DNA of 64,000 nucleotides. Source: Taklimakanibacter lacteus. GTDB lineage: Bacteria > Pseudomonadota > Alphaproteobacteria > Rhizobiales > Aestuariivirgaceae. This document shows positions 7,191 to 15,603 of the stretch, piece after piece. The translations under genes were made by a program, and so were the position numbers. The stretch is from NCBI GenBank assembly GCA_003576695.1, contig QOZQ01000003.1:248001-312000 (forward strand). Direction: 5' to 3'. Positions within the stretch are counted from its first letter, which is position 1. Each line of letters begins with the position of its first letter. The notes under the pieces are model-generated. The model saw nothing but the letters and a program-made list of their open reading frames with translations, did not search any database and was not told where the DNA came from.

Positions 7191-9094
7191 CGACGCTTCT
7201 TTCGACCGCTCTCGCCTTTCTCATCGCTTACGCGATCTATGTCGCCGCTCTGTCCCGCCATGTGGAAGGCCGGCCAGAAGACTTCCTCGATGCCGGGCGG
7301 TCCTTGCCGTCCTGGGCCTATATCTTCGCCGGCGCCGGCGTCGTTGCCGCCTCTCTCGGTCTTCACGATCATCTGCTGCTGACGGCGCGCTACGGCCTGC
7401 AAAGCAGTCATGTGGCCGTCGGCCTGATCGTTGTCGCATTGGCGAGCGTCCTGATCCAGAAGCGTCTGTGGCTGGCGGCGCGCATCACCGGCAGCCGCAC
7501 CGCCGGTGATCTCATGGGAATTTATTTCGACAGCATCGCCATTCGCCTCTGGCTGCTGGGCGTTCTCTTTCTCTTTTCCGTACCGGTCATCGCCTATCTG
7601 CTGGCCGAGACCGGCGGTCTCATGGCGACGGCAAGCGCCGAGGCGATGCCGGCCAGGCTGGTGATCTGGGTAGCGGCCTTCTTCCTCTTTCTCTTTTCGG
7701 CGGTCGGCGGTTGGCGCGCCGTGATCTATGTCACGGCGACCCTGTCGCTGTTGCTGCTCATCCTCATCGCATTTACCGGTACCTTTGCCGGCGTCACCTT
7801 CGAGAGCCTGGCCTTCGTGGCGCGCGGCATCGACGTCGGCGACGGCATTCTGGCCGACCAGATCCCCGGCGTGATCCAGTTCAGCCAGGGCATCGGCAAG
7901 GGATCGGCACATGGTGGCATTTGGACGACAATCGCCATCCTGTCTTTTTCGCTGTCGATGATCGGCGTGGTGCTCAGCCCCGGATTTGGTCTTCTCGGCA
8001 TCACGACATCGACGCGCAAGGCTTTCGCCTTCAACCAGGTCTGGGTCCTGGGCGGACTCCTGGCGGGCCTGCTGCTCATCGTCGTGCCAATCATCGCCGC
8101 CGAAATGAAGTCCGCTGCCGGGGCGGATTTTGCCGGAATCGTATCGCGGCTCGCCTCGTTGGATCAGTTCGCCGCCATCGGCTTCCTGCTTCTCGTGTTG
8201 TCGGCCTCGCTGATCGGCATCGCCTTCTTTGCCGCTTCCGGTGCCAGCATCGTCACCATCGAGGTGATGAAGCGCTTCATTTTGCCCGAGCTGACCGGCC
8301 GGGGCCAGAAGCTCGCCGCGCGCATTGCTCTCGCCGTCATCTATCTGGCGGCCGCGACAATAGCCAGCGTCACACCGCAAGGTGCCGCGATATTCTCTTC
8401 TCTGGCCCTCAGTTTGTCGGCGCAGCTGCTGCCGGCCTTTCTCGGCCTGTGCTGGCTGCCCTGGATCAGCCGCAGTGCTGTTCTGACGGGGTTGATCTTG
8501 GGCTCGATCGCCGTGCTGTTCACCGAACCTCTGGGCCTCATTTTTTTCGAAGGCCTGTTCGTCGACCTGCCCTGGGGACGCTGGCCGTTGACGATCCACT
8601 CGGCCGCCTGGGGCCTCGCCTTGAATCTCGGCGCCTGTTTCCTTGTCTCGATCTTCACCTATGGCGGTGCCGAGCGCGATCATCGGCAGCGGCTGCATGA
8701 CGTCCTTTCCCGGGACCATCGCATCGATTTCGGCGGTCCGGCGGCGCGCGGTGCGAAGTGGTCACTGACCCTGATCTGGGCGTTTCTCGCTTTGGGTCCC
8801 GGCGCCATATTGGGCAACGATTTCTTCAGCCAGCCGATGTTTACCGGCGGAAATGTGGCGCTCGGCGTTCCCTCCCTCCTGGTCTGGCAGATCATCTTCT
8901 GGTCACTGGGCGTCCTGATCGTCTGGTGGTTTGCCTATCAGAGCCGCATGTCCGTCATCGTGTCCGAGCCGCGCCACAGCCTGACATTGGAACCGGCTCT
9001 CAACAGGCTTGAGCGGCCGGCGACGCCACCCTGGATCGCCCGACTGCTCGGCCGGGTGGCGGGGCAATCGACCCAGATTGTCCGCCGCGATTGA
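7187..9094 (+). CDS. Sodium:solute symporter family transporter
   Basis: 635 residues, about 13-14 hydrophobic spans, with features of the SSS fold: ARITGSRTAGDLMG near 100, FSLSMIGVVLSPGFGLLGITTSTRKAF around 250-280, and a late segment WAFLALGPGAILGNDFFSQP (about 530-550) shared by a subgroup of SSS carriers. Expected role: Na+-coupled uptake of a small organic solute. GTG start overlaps the preceding gene. It closes the plus-strand membrane cluster. Substrate unknown; the late GPGAILGN motif argues against a classical proline or glucose symporter. Confidence 0.75.
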   Translation: MTTLLSTALAFLIAYAIYVAALSRHVEGRPEDFLDAGRSLPSWAYIFAGAGVVAASLGLHDHLLLTARYGLQSSHVAVGLIVVALASVLIQKRLWLAARITGSRTAGDLMGIYFDSIAIRLWLLGVLFLFSVPVIAYLLAETGGLMATASAEAMPARLVIWVAAFFLFLFSAVGGWRAVIYVTATLSLLLLILIAFTGTFAGVTFESLAFVARGIDVGDGILADQIPGVIQFSQGIGKGSAHGGIWTTIAILSFSLSMIGVVLSPGFGLLGITTSTRKAFAFNQVWVLGGLLAGLLLIVVPIIAAEMKSAAGADFAGIVSRLASLDQFAAIGFLLLVLSASLIGIAFFAASGASIVTIEVMKRFILPELTGRGQKLAARIALAVIYLAAATIASVTPQGAAIFSSLALSLSAQLLPAFLGLCWLPWISRSAVLTGLILGSIAVLFTEPLGLIFFEGLFVDLPWGRWPLTIHSAAWGLALNLGACFLVSIFTYGGAERDHRQRLHDVLSRDHRIDFGGPAARGAKWSLTLIWAFLALGPGAILGNDFFSQPMFTGGNVALGVPSLLVWQIIFWSLGVLIVWWFAYQSRMSVIVSEPRHSLTLEPALNRLERPATPPWIARLLGRVAGQSTQIVRRD

Positions 9095-9196
9095 ACCGGC
9101 ATGGCCTTAGCTAGACAGAAGCCCCCATCCGCACCTAAGCTCTATAACGGAGCGATATGGGTTATCGCGTCGCATCCCAAGCGCGAGGGCAGCCGG

Positions 9197-10159
9197 TTGG
9201 ATCTTCGGCAACTGAAATATTTCGCCAAGGTGGTGGAGAGCGGATCGTTTTCCAAGGCGGCCAACCAGCTGCATGTCGCCCAGCCGGCGCTCAGCCAGCA
9301 TGTGCGGCATATGGAGGAAGAGCTTGGAGTCGCGCTGCTGCATCGGGGAGCCCAGGGCGTCAGCCCGACGGAAGCGGGCGAGCGGCTGATGCGGCACGCC
9401 AAGCGAATCCTGGCCGAGTTTTCCGAGATCCATGACAGTGTCCGCGGCGAGGCCATTGCGCCCCGCGGCGAGGTCCGCTTCGGACTGCCCGCCACGGTCG
9501 GTGAATTGCTGGCGGTGCCGCTGATAGAGGCGGCCAAAAAGCGTTATCCCGATGTGCGCATCAGGGTCGTCGAGGCGATGAGCGGCTATGTCCTGGAATG
9601 GCTCAGGCAAGGCAAGATCGATCTCGCCATGCTCTATGCGACGGCGGATCCGCGCGGGCTCGCGGTGCATCATGGGCTTTCGGAAGAAATCTGCCTGTTC
9701 TCGAACGCGACCATGGAAGGGCTGGCGGATCTCCCCAAGTCCAAGGTAAAATTGAGCGCCGCCGCCAAGTTGCCATTGGTCGTTCCGGGACCGGGCCACG
9801 GTCTGCGCGAATTGATTGAAGACGCTGCAGTGGTGGCGCGGGTCTCGATCAATCCAGCGATTGAGATCGATTCCTATAGCCAGATCAAGAAGCTGGTGCA
9901 GCGCGGGCTGGGCTTCGGAATCCTGCCGCGCATGGCGGTGAACAAAGAGGCCGAAGCGGGCCGGTTCCGGATCTGGCGTTTCGAGGCGCCGGTGCTGACG
10001 CGCAAGGTCTATCTGGCCTATTCCACCGAGCGACCGCTCTTGACCGCGCCCAGGGCCGTAGGCCAGCTCTCCTGGGAGATTCTGCGCCAACTCGTCAAGG
10101 AACGCGTGTGGATCGCCGAACTGTCGGAGGAGAGTCAGCGGCCGGCGCTCTATGGTTAG
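9197..10159 (+). CDS. LysR-family transcriptional regulator of the itaconate cluster
   Basis: LTTR of 320 residues from a TTG start at 9197; a frame upstream to ATG 9101 adds 32 residues unlike any LTTR. The TTG gives the canonical opening xDLRQLKYFAKVVESGSFSKAA and has GAGGG 7 bases before it. The HTH lies at about 18-40 (AANQLHVAQPALSQHVRHMEEELG) and the effector domain follows from about 90. It precedes the ict-like operon in the same direction, with a palindrome in the 111-base gap. In Pseudomonas aeruginosa an LTTR gene adjoins the equivalent itaconate operon, so control by itaconate or a CoA ester is the likely role. Confidence 0.85.
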   Translation: MDLRQLKYFAKVVESGSFSKAANQLHVAQPALSQHVRHMEEELGVALLHRGAQGVSPTEAGERLMRHAKRILAEFSEIHDSVRGEAIAPRGEVRFGLPATVGELLAVPLIEAAKKRYPDVRIRVVEAMSGYVLEWLRQGKIDLAMLYATADPRGLAVHHGLSEEICLFSNATMEGLADLPKSKVKLSAAAKLPLVVPGPGHGLRELIEDAAVVARVSINPAIEIDSYSQIKKLVQRGLGFGILPRMAVNKEAEAGRFRIWRFEAPVLTRKVYLAYSTERPLLTAPRAVGQLSWEILRQLVKERVWIAELSEESQRPALYG

Positions 10160-10179
10160 CGCGGATGCCCCTATGTAGT

Positions 10180-10206
10180 ATTTCGCTATACCCCTCATTG
10201 CGAAAT
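10180..10206. promoter_or_regulatory. Inverted repeat, candidate LysR operator
   Basis: Perfect 7-base arms ATTTCGC (10180-10186) and GCGAAAT (10200-10206) separated by 13 bases lie in the gap between the LysR gene and the CoA-transferase gene. Dyads of this size are typical LysR sites. A TTGACT hexamer at 10212 could be the -35 element of the operon. Binding is inferred. Confidence 0.5.
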
Positions 10207-10270
10207 CCTATTTGACTTCAAGGGCATGTCGTCGTGTCCTCGGGGCGATGAAAATGGACAGGGATGCCTC

Positions 10271-11425
10271 ATGGCCGGCACGCTGGAGGGAATAACCGTT
10301 GTTGCGCTGGAACAGGCGGTTGCCGCCCCCCTGGCGACGTCCAGGCTTGCCGATGCCGGCGCGCGCGTCGTCAAGCTCGAGCGGCCGGAAGGCGATTTCG
10401 CCCGCGGCTACGACGATTACGTGCGCGGCCTGTCGAGCTATTTCATCTGGAACAATCGCGGCAAGGAATCCTGTGTCGTCGACCTGAAGACGCCGGAAGA
10501 TCTGGAACTGGTCGAAAACATGCTGGCCGGTGCCGATGTCTTTGTCCAGAATCTCGCGCCCGGCGCCACGGATCGCCTCGGCATCGGCAGCAAAGAGCTG
10601 CGCCAGCGTCATCCGAGGCTGGTCGTCTGTGACATTGGCGGTTTTGCCGACGGCACGCCGGACCACGGTCGCAAGGCCTATGATTTGCTGATCCAGGCCG
10701 AAGCGGGTCTTGCCAGTGTGACCGGTTCTGCGACTTCGGGTCCAAGCCGCGTCGGCATCTCCATTTGCGATATCGCGACCGGCCAGGCGGCCTATGCCGC
10801 CATCCTCGAGGCGTTGCTGGCGCGGACGCGCACAGGCAAAGGCGCCCATCTCCAGCTGTCGCTGTTCGACACAATGGCCGAATATATGAATGTGCCCTAT
10901 CTGACGCGACGCTATGGTGAGAAAGAACCGAAGCGGCTTGGCTTGGCGCATCCCTCGATCGCACCCTATGGCGTCTTCCGCACGAAGGATGGTGAAGTCG
11001 TCATCTCAATCCAGAACGACCGCGAATGGGCGGTCTTCTGCGCACGCGTCCTGCAGGATAACACGCTTGCCGACGATGCGCGGTTCAGCCGGAATACATC
11101 ACGCGTCAGCAACCGCGACGTGCTCGACGGTCTCATCCAGAATGTGCTGGGAAAATTCTCGTTGCATCAGGTCTCGGCATTGCTCGACGAGGTGAAGATC
11201 GCCTATGGCCGCATCTCGACAATGGCCGACCTGATCGATCATCAGGGCGCGACCACAATGTCGGTGGAAACGGTGCAAGGCCCGGTGGAGGTTCTGGCGC
11301 CGCCGGTTATCGTCGATGGCAGGAGGGCGGCGCTCGGCCGGGTGCCGGAGCTTGGTGAACACAGCGCCAGGCTGCGCCAGGAATATGGTGCGCCGGCCAG
11401 AGCATACAGAGGAACATCGGCATGA
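10271..11425 (+). CDS. ict: CaiB/BaiF (family III) CoA-transferase, probable itaconate CoA-transferase
   Basis: 384 residues from ATG 10271 (AGGGA upstream); an earlier in-frame start at 10226 adds residues outside the family. Typical opening LEGITVVALEQAVAAPLATSRLADAGARVVKLERPEGD and the conserved catalytic Asp (Asp167 in VGISICDIATGQAAYAAI). Family III enzymes form an acyl-CoA by transfer from a donor CoA ester, usually succinyl-CoA. With a MaoC/HTD2 hydratase and CitE-like lyase in the same operon the expected acceptor is itaconate, as for ict (PA0882) of P. aeruginosa. Mesaconate would be the main alternative. The stop overlaps the next start (ATGA). Confidence 0.82.
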   Translation: MAGTLEGITVVALEQAVAAPLATSRLADAGARVVKLERPEGDFARGYDDYVRGLSSYFIWNNRGKESCVVDLKTPEDLELVENMLAGADVFVQNLAPGATDRLGIGSKELRQRHPRLVVCDIGGFADGTPDHGRKAYDLLIQAEAGLASVTGSATSGPSRVGISICDIATGQAAYAAILEALLARTRTGKGAHLQLSLFDTMAEYMNVPYLTRRYGEKEPKRLGLAHPSIAPYGVFRTKDGEVVISIQNDREWAVFCARVLQDNTLADDARFSRNTSRVSNRDVLDGLIQNVLGKFSLHQVSALLDEVKIAYGRISTMADLIDHQGATTMSVETVQGPVEVLAPPVIVDGRRAALGRVPELGEHSARLRQEYGAPARAYRGTSA

Positions 11426-12747
11426 GCCTGACACGCGATCTCGTTCGTCTCATCCGCGCCAAACCCGTCACCGATGGTGACTTGCAATGGGCCGCCTTCT
11501 TCGTCCTCGATACGCTCGCTTGCGCGCTTGGCGCGCTGAAGAGCGAGCCGGCACGCATGCTGAAGGCGGTCGCGCCGCCCGACGCGAGCGATGTAGCGCG
11601 CCGCGCCTTCTATCTCGGCGGCCTTGCCCATATACTCGAGATGGATGATCTCCACCGCGACTCCGTCGTGCATCCGGGCAGTATCGTCATTCCGGCTGCC
11701 TGGGCCATGGCCGACGAGCGCGATCTCGGCGGTGTCGCCTTCCTGAAGGCGATTCTGGCTGGCTATGAGGCCTGCTGCCGGGTCGGCATGGCGGTCGGCA
11801 AGACGCATTATCGCATCTGGCACAATACCTCGACCTGCGGTCCATTCGGATCTGCCATGGCTGCAGCCGAGCTCATCGGTCTCTCCGAAGACCAATGCGT
11901 GTGGGCTCTGGGCAATGCGGGCACACAATCTTCAGGCCTTTGGGAATTCCTGGCTTCGGGCGCGATGAGCAAGCATCTGCATACTGCGCGTGGAGCGGAA
12001 TCAGGCGTGCTGGCGGCGCTCCTGGCGGCGCAAGGCTTCACTGGCCCCGATCGCATCCTCGAGGGCGACAAGGGCTTCTTTGCTGGCCTGTGCGCCGATC
12101 CAATCCCTGAGGCGATCCTGGCAGACCCTGCGCGACCTTGGGAGCTGACGCGAACGTCGATCAAGCCGTGGCCATGCTGCCGTCACACGCATCCGGCGAT
12201 CGATGCCGCCATTGAACTGCATGGCAAGCTCGCGGGCGCTGCGGTCAAGTCGGTCCATATCGGTGCCTATCGCGCTGCGCTCGACGTGTGCGATCGTCCG
12301 CGGCCCAATGATCCCTATAGTGCCAAGTTCTCGCTCCAGCATTGCGTCGCCATCGCTTTGTGGGATGGTCTGGTCGTGCAGGACAGCTTCAACGCCGACG
12401 GGCGCCAGCGTGCCGCGGCGGGGCGCGATAAAGTCGCGCTCGCTTTGTCGCCTGCTATCGATGAGGCCTATCCGGCAGCCTGGGGCGTCGAACTCGCCGT
12501 CGAGACCACGGATGGACGCAAGCTCACCGCTGCCCGCCGCGAGGCCAAGGGTGATCCCGAGAACCAGTTGTCAGCTGGCGAACTTTCGGCCAAAGCGCGT
12601 CAGCTGCTCGCTGACGGCGGCATGGCCGAGGCGGCTCTGGAAAGGCTTGTGTCGGACATCGGCGCGCTGGTTCACGACAGGCCGGTACGCTCTCTCGGTC
12701 TGTTCCGAAGCGAGCGCGAGACCGCCGGACTGGCGCGGAGGGCCTGA
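11422..12747 (+). CDS. MmgE/PrpD family protein
   Basis: 441 residues of the MmgE/PrpD fold, which includes 2-methylcitrate dehydratase, cis-aconitate decarboxylase and iminosuccinate-type enzymes. Seen: LEMDDLHRDSVVHPGSIVIPAAWAMAD (about 73-99), GYEACCRVGMAVG, then KPWPCCRHTHPAIDA (about 250-265). A PrpD-family gene is also found in the Pseudomonas itaconate operon, where its exact step is not settled. It could isomerise or hydrate a C5 dicarboxylate, or make itaconate from cis-aconitate; the sequence alone does not decide. Coupled on both sides: overlaps ict and directly abuts the next ATG. Confidence 0.85.
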   Translation: MSLTRDLVRLIRAKPVTDGDLQWAAFFVLDTLACALGALKSEPARMLKAVAPPDASDVARRAFYLGGLAHILEMDDLHRDSVVHPGSIVIPAAWAMADERDLGGVAFLKAILAGYEACCRVGMAVGKTHYRIWHNTSTCGPFGSAMAAAELIGLSEDQCVWALGNAGTQSSGLWEFLASGAMSKHLHTARGAESGVLAALLAAQGFTGPDRILEGDKGFFAGLCADPIPEAILADPARPWELTRTSIKPWPCCRHTHPAIDAAIELHGKLAGAAVKSVHIGAYRAALDVCDRPRPNDPYSAKFSLQHCVAIALWDGLVVQDSFNADGRQRAAAGRDKVALALSPAIDEAYPAAWGVELAVETTDGRKLTAARREAKGDPENQLSAGELSAKARQLLADGGMAEAALERLVSDIGALVHDRPVRSLGLFRSERETAGLARRA

Positions 12748-13905
12748 ATGTTCGACTCGGAAGATCACCGGGACATACGCGAGGCTGTCCGCAAGCTGTG
12801 CGAGCGCTTTCCGGGCGAGTATTGGCGCAAGCTCGATGCCGAGCGCGCCTATCCTGCCGACTTCGTCAATGCCCTGACCGCAGCCGGCTATCTCGCCACG
12901 CTGATCCCCGAGGAATATGGCGGCGCGGGTCTGACTTTATCGGCAGCGGCAGCGGTGCTCGAGGAAATTCAGCGGGCCGGCTGCAACGGGGCGGCGTGCC
13001 ACGCGCAGATGTATGTCATGGGTACGGTGCTCAGGCACGGCAACGCCGATCAGAAAGCGCGCTATCTGCCGAAGATCGCGTCGGGTGAATTGCGGCTGCA
13101 GGCCTTCGGCGTGACCGAGCCTTCGAGCGGAACGGACACGACATCACTGCGCACCTTTGCGCGCCGGGACGGCGACCATTATGTGGTGAACGGCCAGAAG
13201 ATCTGGACCAGCCGGGCGGAATATTCCGACCTCATGCTGCTCTTGGCCCGCACCACGCCGCGCGATGAGGTGACGAAGCGCACGGAAGGCCTGTCGGTCT
13301 TCATTCTCGACATGCGTGAAGCGCTCAAGAAGGGGCTCACCATCCGCCCGATCCGCACCATGATGAACCATTCCACCACGGAGGTGTTCTTCGACAATGT
13401 GCGCGTGCCGGCCGCGAATCTCATTGGCGAGGAGGGGCGGGGATTCCGCTATATCCTGTCAGGGATGAATGCCGAACGCATCCTGATTGCCGCCGAATGC
13501 GTCGGCGACGCCAAATGGCTGATCGAGAAGGCCGCGCGCTATGCGGGCGAACGCCATGTCTTCGGCCGGCCGATCGGAGCCAATCAGGGCATCCAGTTCC
13601 CGATTGCCCGCGCCTACGCCAATATGCGGGCTGCCGAACTGATGGTAAAGGAGGCTGCACGCCTCTATGAGGCGGGACGCGATTGCGGTGCCGAGGCCAA
13701 CATGGCCAAGATGCTGGCGGCGGACGCCTCCAACGAAGCGGCCAATGCCTGCATCCAGACCCATGGCGGGTTTGGCTTCGCCGAGGAGTACGACGTGGAG
13801 CGCAAGTTCCGCGAGACGCGGCTTTATCAGGTCGCTCCCATTTCGACCAATCTGATCCTGGCCTATCTGTCCGAGCATGTGCTCGGCATGCCGCGGTCCT
13901 ACTGA
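12748..13905 (+). CDS. Acyl-CoA dehydrogenase
   Basis: 385 residues, full-length FAD-dependent acyl-CoA dehydrogenase. N-terminal helical domain with FPGEYWRKLDAERAYPADFV, middle beta domain with FGVTEPSSGTDTTSLRT (about 117-134) and GQKIWTSRAEYSDLMLLLARTT, and C-terminal domain with TMMNHSTTEVFFDNVRVPA, RHVFGRPIGANQGIQFPIA and QTHGGFGFAEEYDVERKFRE. The ATG follows the PrpD stop with no gap. In an itaconate operon it may handle a saturated analogue such as methylsuccinyl-CoA, as a mesaconyl-CoA-forming enzyme; that is inference. Confidence 0.9.
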   Translation: MFDSEDHRDIREAVRKLCERFPGEYWRKLDAERAYPADFVNALTAAGYLATLIPEEYGGAGLTLSAAAAVLEEIQRAGCNGAACHAQMYVMGTVLRHGNADQKARYLPKIASGELRLQAFGVTEPSSGTDTTSLRTFARRDGDHYVVNGQKIWTSRAEYSDLMLLLARTTPRDEVTKRTEGLSVFILDMREALKKGLTIRPIRTMMNHSTTEVFFDNVRVPAANLIGEEGRGFRYILSGMNAERILIAAECVGDAKWLIEKAARYAGERHVFGRPIGANQGIQFPIARAYANMRAAELMVKEAARLYEAGRDCGAEANMAKMLAADASNEAANACIQTHGGFGFAEEYDVERKFRETRLYQVAPISTNLILAYLSEHVLGMPRSY

Positions 13906-13921
13906 TAGTCGCCGCGCGGTA

Positions 13922-14773
13922 ATGGAAGAGGCACCGAAACCCTTCTCCGAATGGATCGGCCGCAGAACCGAAAGCGTGGACCTGATCACCGACCGGCTGG
14001 CGCAGAGCTTTCGTGCCATCTTCGAACCCCATCTGGCGCCGCTTGCCGAGGGTGACGCTCCCCTCGGCATCCATTGGTGCCTGTCGCCCGCGATCGCGCC
14101 CATGGCGGCACTGGGCGAGGACGGGCATCCGGCCAAGAACCTGCATCTGCCACCGGTGCCGTCGCCGCGGCGCATGTGGGCGGGCGGGGCGATCGAGCAT
14201 CATGATGCGCTCCGTGTCGGCGACCAGACGCGCCGCGTTTCGACGATCGGCGATATCAACCGCAAGATCGGCAGGAGTGGCGAATTATGGTTCGTGACCG
14301 TCAATCACGACTATGAAACCCGTCGCGGCCTCGCCATTCGCGAGCGCCATGAGATCGTCTATCGGGAAGCGGCAAGACCGTCGTCGACGCCAGTTGTTGC
14401 GCACGACGCCCCGACCGATGCGCGGCCACGCGACAGGAGCTGGACGATCGCCATGCCGCCGACGCTGCTCTTCCGCTATTCCGCCGTCAGCTTCAACGGC
14501 CACCGAATTCATTACGATCACCCCTATGCAACAGGCGTCGAATTCTATGACGGTCTGGTCGTTCACGGGCCGCTGCAGGCGACGCTGCTGCTCAACCTGG
14601 CTTCCATCCAGCTCGGGGCTCCGCCGCGCCGCTTCAGCTGTCGCGGCCTTGTCGCCGCGATCGCGGGCAAAGCGCTCGAAGTCTGCGCCGCGGCGACCGG
14701 TGATGACATTTCGCTATGGACGCAAGGGCCAGGCGGAACGATCCATATGGAAGCAAAGGCATCCGGCGCATGA
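13922..14773 (+). CDS. ich: HTD2/MaoC-type hydratase, probable itaconyl-CoA hydratase
   Basis: 283 residues from ATG 13922. Two hot-dog halves: an FAS1-like dehydratase N-terminal half with LGEDGHPAKNLHLPPVPSPRRMWAGG (about 60-90), and a C-terminal half with the hydratase signature FRYSAVSFNGHRIHYDHPYA (about 182-202; His and Asp positions present). This layout is shared by mesaconyl-C4-CoA hydratase (Meh) of the 3-hydroxypropionate cycle and itaconyl-CoA hydratase (Ich). The neighbouring CoA-transferase and CitE-like lyase favour Ich, giving (S)-citramalyl-CoA. The start of the lyase overlaps its stop (ATGA). Confidence 0.8.
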   Translation: MEEAPKPFSEWIGRRTESVDLITDRLAQSFRAIFEPHLAPLAEGDAPLGIHWCLSPAIAPMAALGEDGHPAKNLHLPPVPSPRRMWAGGAIEHHDALRVGDQTRRVSTIGDINRKIGRSGELWFVTVNHDYETRRGLAIRERHEIVYREAARPSSTPVVAHDAPTDARPRDRSWTIAMPPTLLFRYSAVSFNGHRIHYDHPYATGVEFYDGLVVHGPLQATLLLNLASIQLGAPPRRFSCRGLVAAIAGKALEVCAAATGDDISLWTQGPGGTIHMEAKASGA

Positions 14774-15594
14774 TGATCGCCCCGCTTTTCGTTCCCGCGG
14801 ACCGGCCGGATCGCTTCGCCAAAGCGGCAGAATCGGGGGCTGATGCCATCATCGTCGATCTCGAGGATGCGGTGCCGCCTGCCCGCAAGGATGAGGCGCG
14901 CGGAAATCTGGGCATCCTGCAGTCCCTGCCGGTACCGGCATTCGTGCGCGTCAACGCCGAAGGCACGCTCTGGCATGAAGATGATCTCGCCGCGCTCGTG
15001 CGCTTGAATATCGGCATGGTCTGCGTCCCCAAGGTTGAATCTGCCGGCCATCTTGATGCCCTCTTGTCGCGATTGGGCGCGGGAGCCCGGCTTCTGGCGC
15101 AAATCGAAACGGCCGCCGGAGTGAGCCAAGTGCAAGCCATCGCCGGCCATCGCGCCGTCACCCAACTGGCTTTCGGCCCGGCCGACTTCTTTCTCGACCT
15201 GGGAATTGGCGCTTCCGCTGAAATGGCGAGCCATGTGCTGTGTATCCTGGCGCTGGCCAGCCGGACGGCTGGCATAGCCGCGCCGCTCGATGGCCCCTGC
15301 TTTTCGGTCAGCGACCAGGACCTGCTCGCCCGTGAATGCGCGAATGCCGCGTCCGCGGGCGCGAAGGGAAAATTATGTATCCATCCCGCGCAGATTTCGG
15401 GCGTCTTCAGCCATTTCCTGCCGTCCGATGAAGAACTCGATTGGGCACGCCGTGTCAGCGAGGCCGACCGCGACGGCGGTGTGTGTCTCATCGACGGGCG
15501 CATGATCGATGCGCCGATCGTCGCGCGCGCCAAAGCGATGCTGGAGACAAAAGCACGGCGACGCGGCGTCATGCCACTTCGCCAGGCGCCATAG
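14770..15594 (+). CDS. ccl: HpcH/HpaI (CitE-like) lyase, probable citramalyl-CoA lyase
   Basis: 274 residues from ATG 14770. CitE-type barrel motifs: FVPADRPDRFAKAAESGADAIIVDLEDAV, VRVNAEGT (substrate Arg), VPKVESAGHLDAL, and Mg2+ ligands Glu in LAQIETAAGV and Asp in LAFGPADFFLDLG; LCIHPAQI near the end is also conserved. Enzymes of this type cleave malyl-, methylmalyl- or citramalyl-CoA; with ict and ich the predicted products are acetyl-CoA and pyruvate. Overlaps ich by 4 bases and is followed after 9 bases by the aldehyde dehydrogenase. Confidence 0.83.
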   Translation: MMIAPLFVPADRPDRFAKAAESGADAIIVDLEDAVPPARKDEARGNLGILQSLPVPAFVRVNAEGTLWHEDDLAALVRLNIGMVCVPKVESAGHLDALLSRLGAGARLLAQIETAAGVSQVQAIAGHRAVTQLAFGPADFFLDLGIGASAEMASHVLCILALASRTAGIAAPLDGPCFSVSDQDLLARECANAASAGAKGKLCIHPAQISGVFSHFLPSDEELDWARRVSEADRDGGVCLIDGRMIDAPIVARAKAMLETKARRRGVMPLRQAP

Positions 15595-15603
15595 GAGACC
15601 GAT

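Noticed and set aside
7079..8719. Minus-strand frame opposite the symporter
   Set aside because: Charged low-complexity translation, no start support; the plus-strand transporter has the expected hydrophobic pattern.
10226..10270. Earlier start for the CoA-transferase
   Set aside because: The added residues do not resemble the family, whereas ATG 10271 has AGGGA upstream and begins with the conserved LEGITVV pattern.
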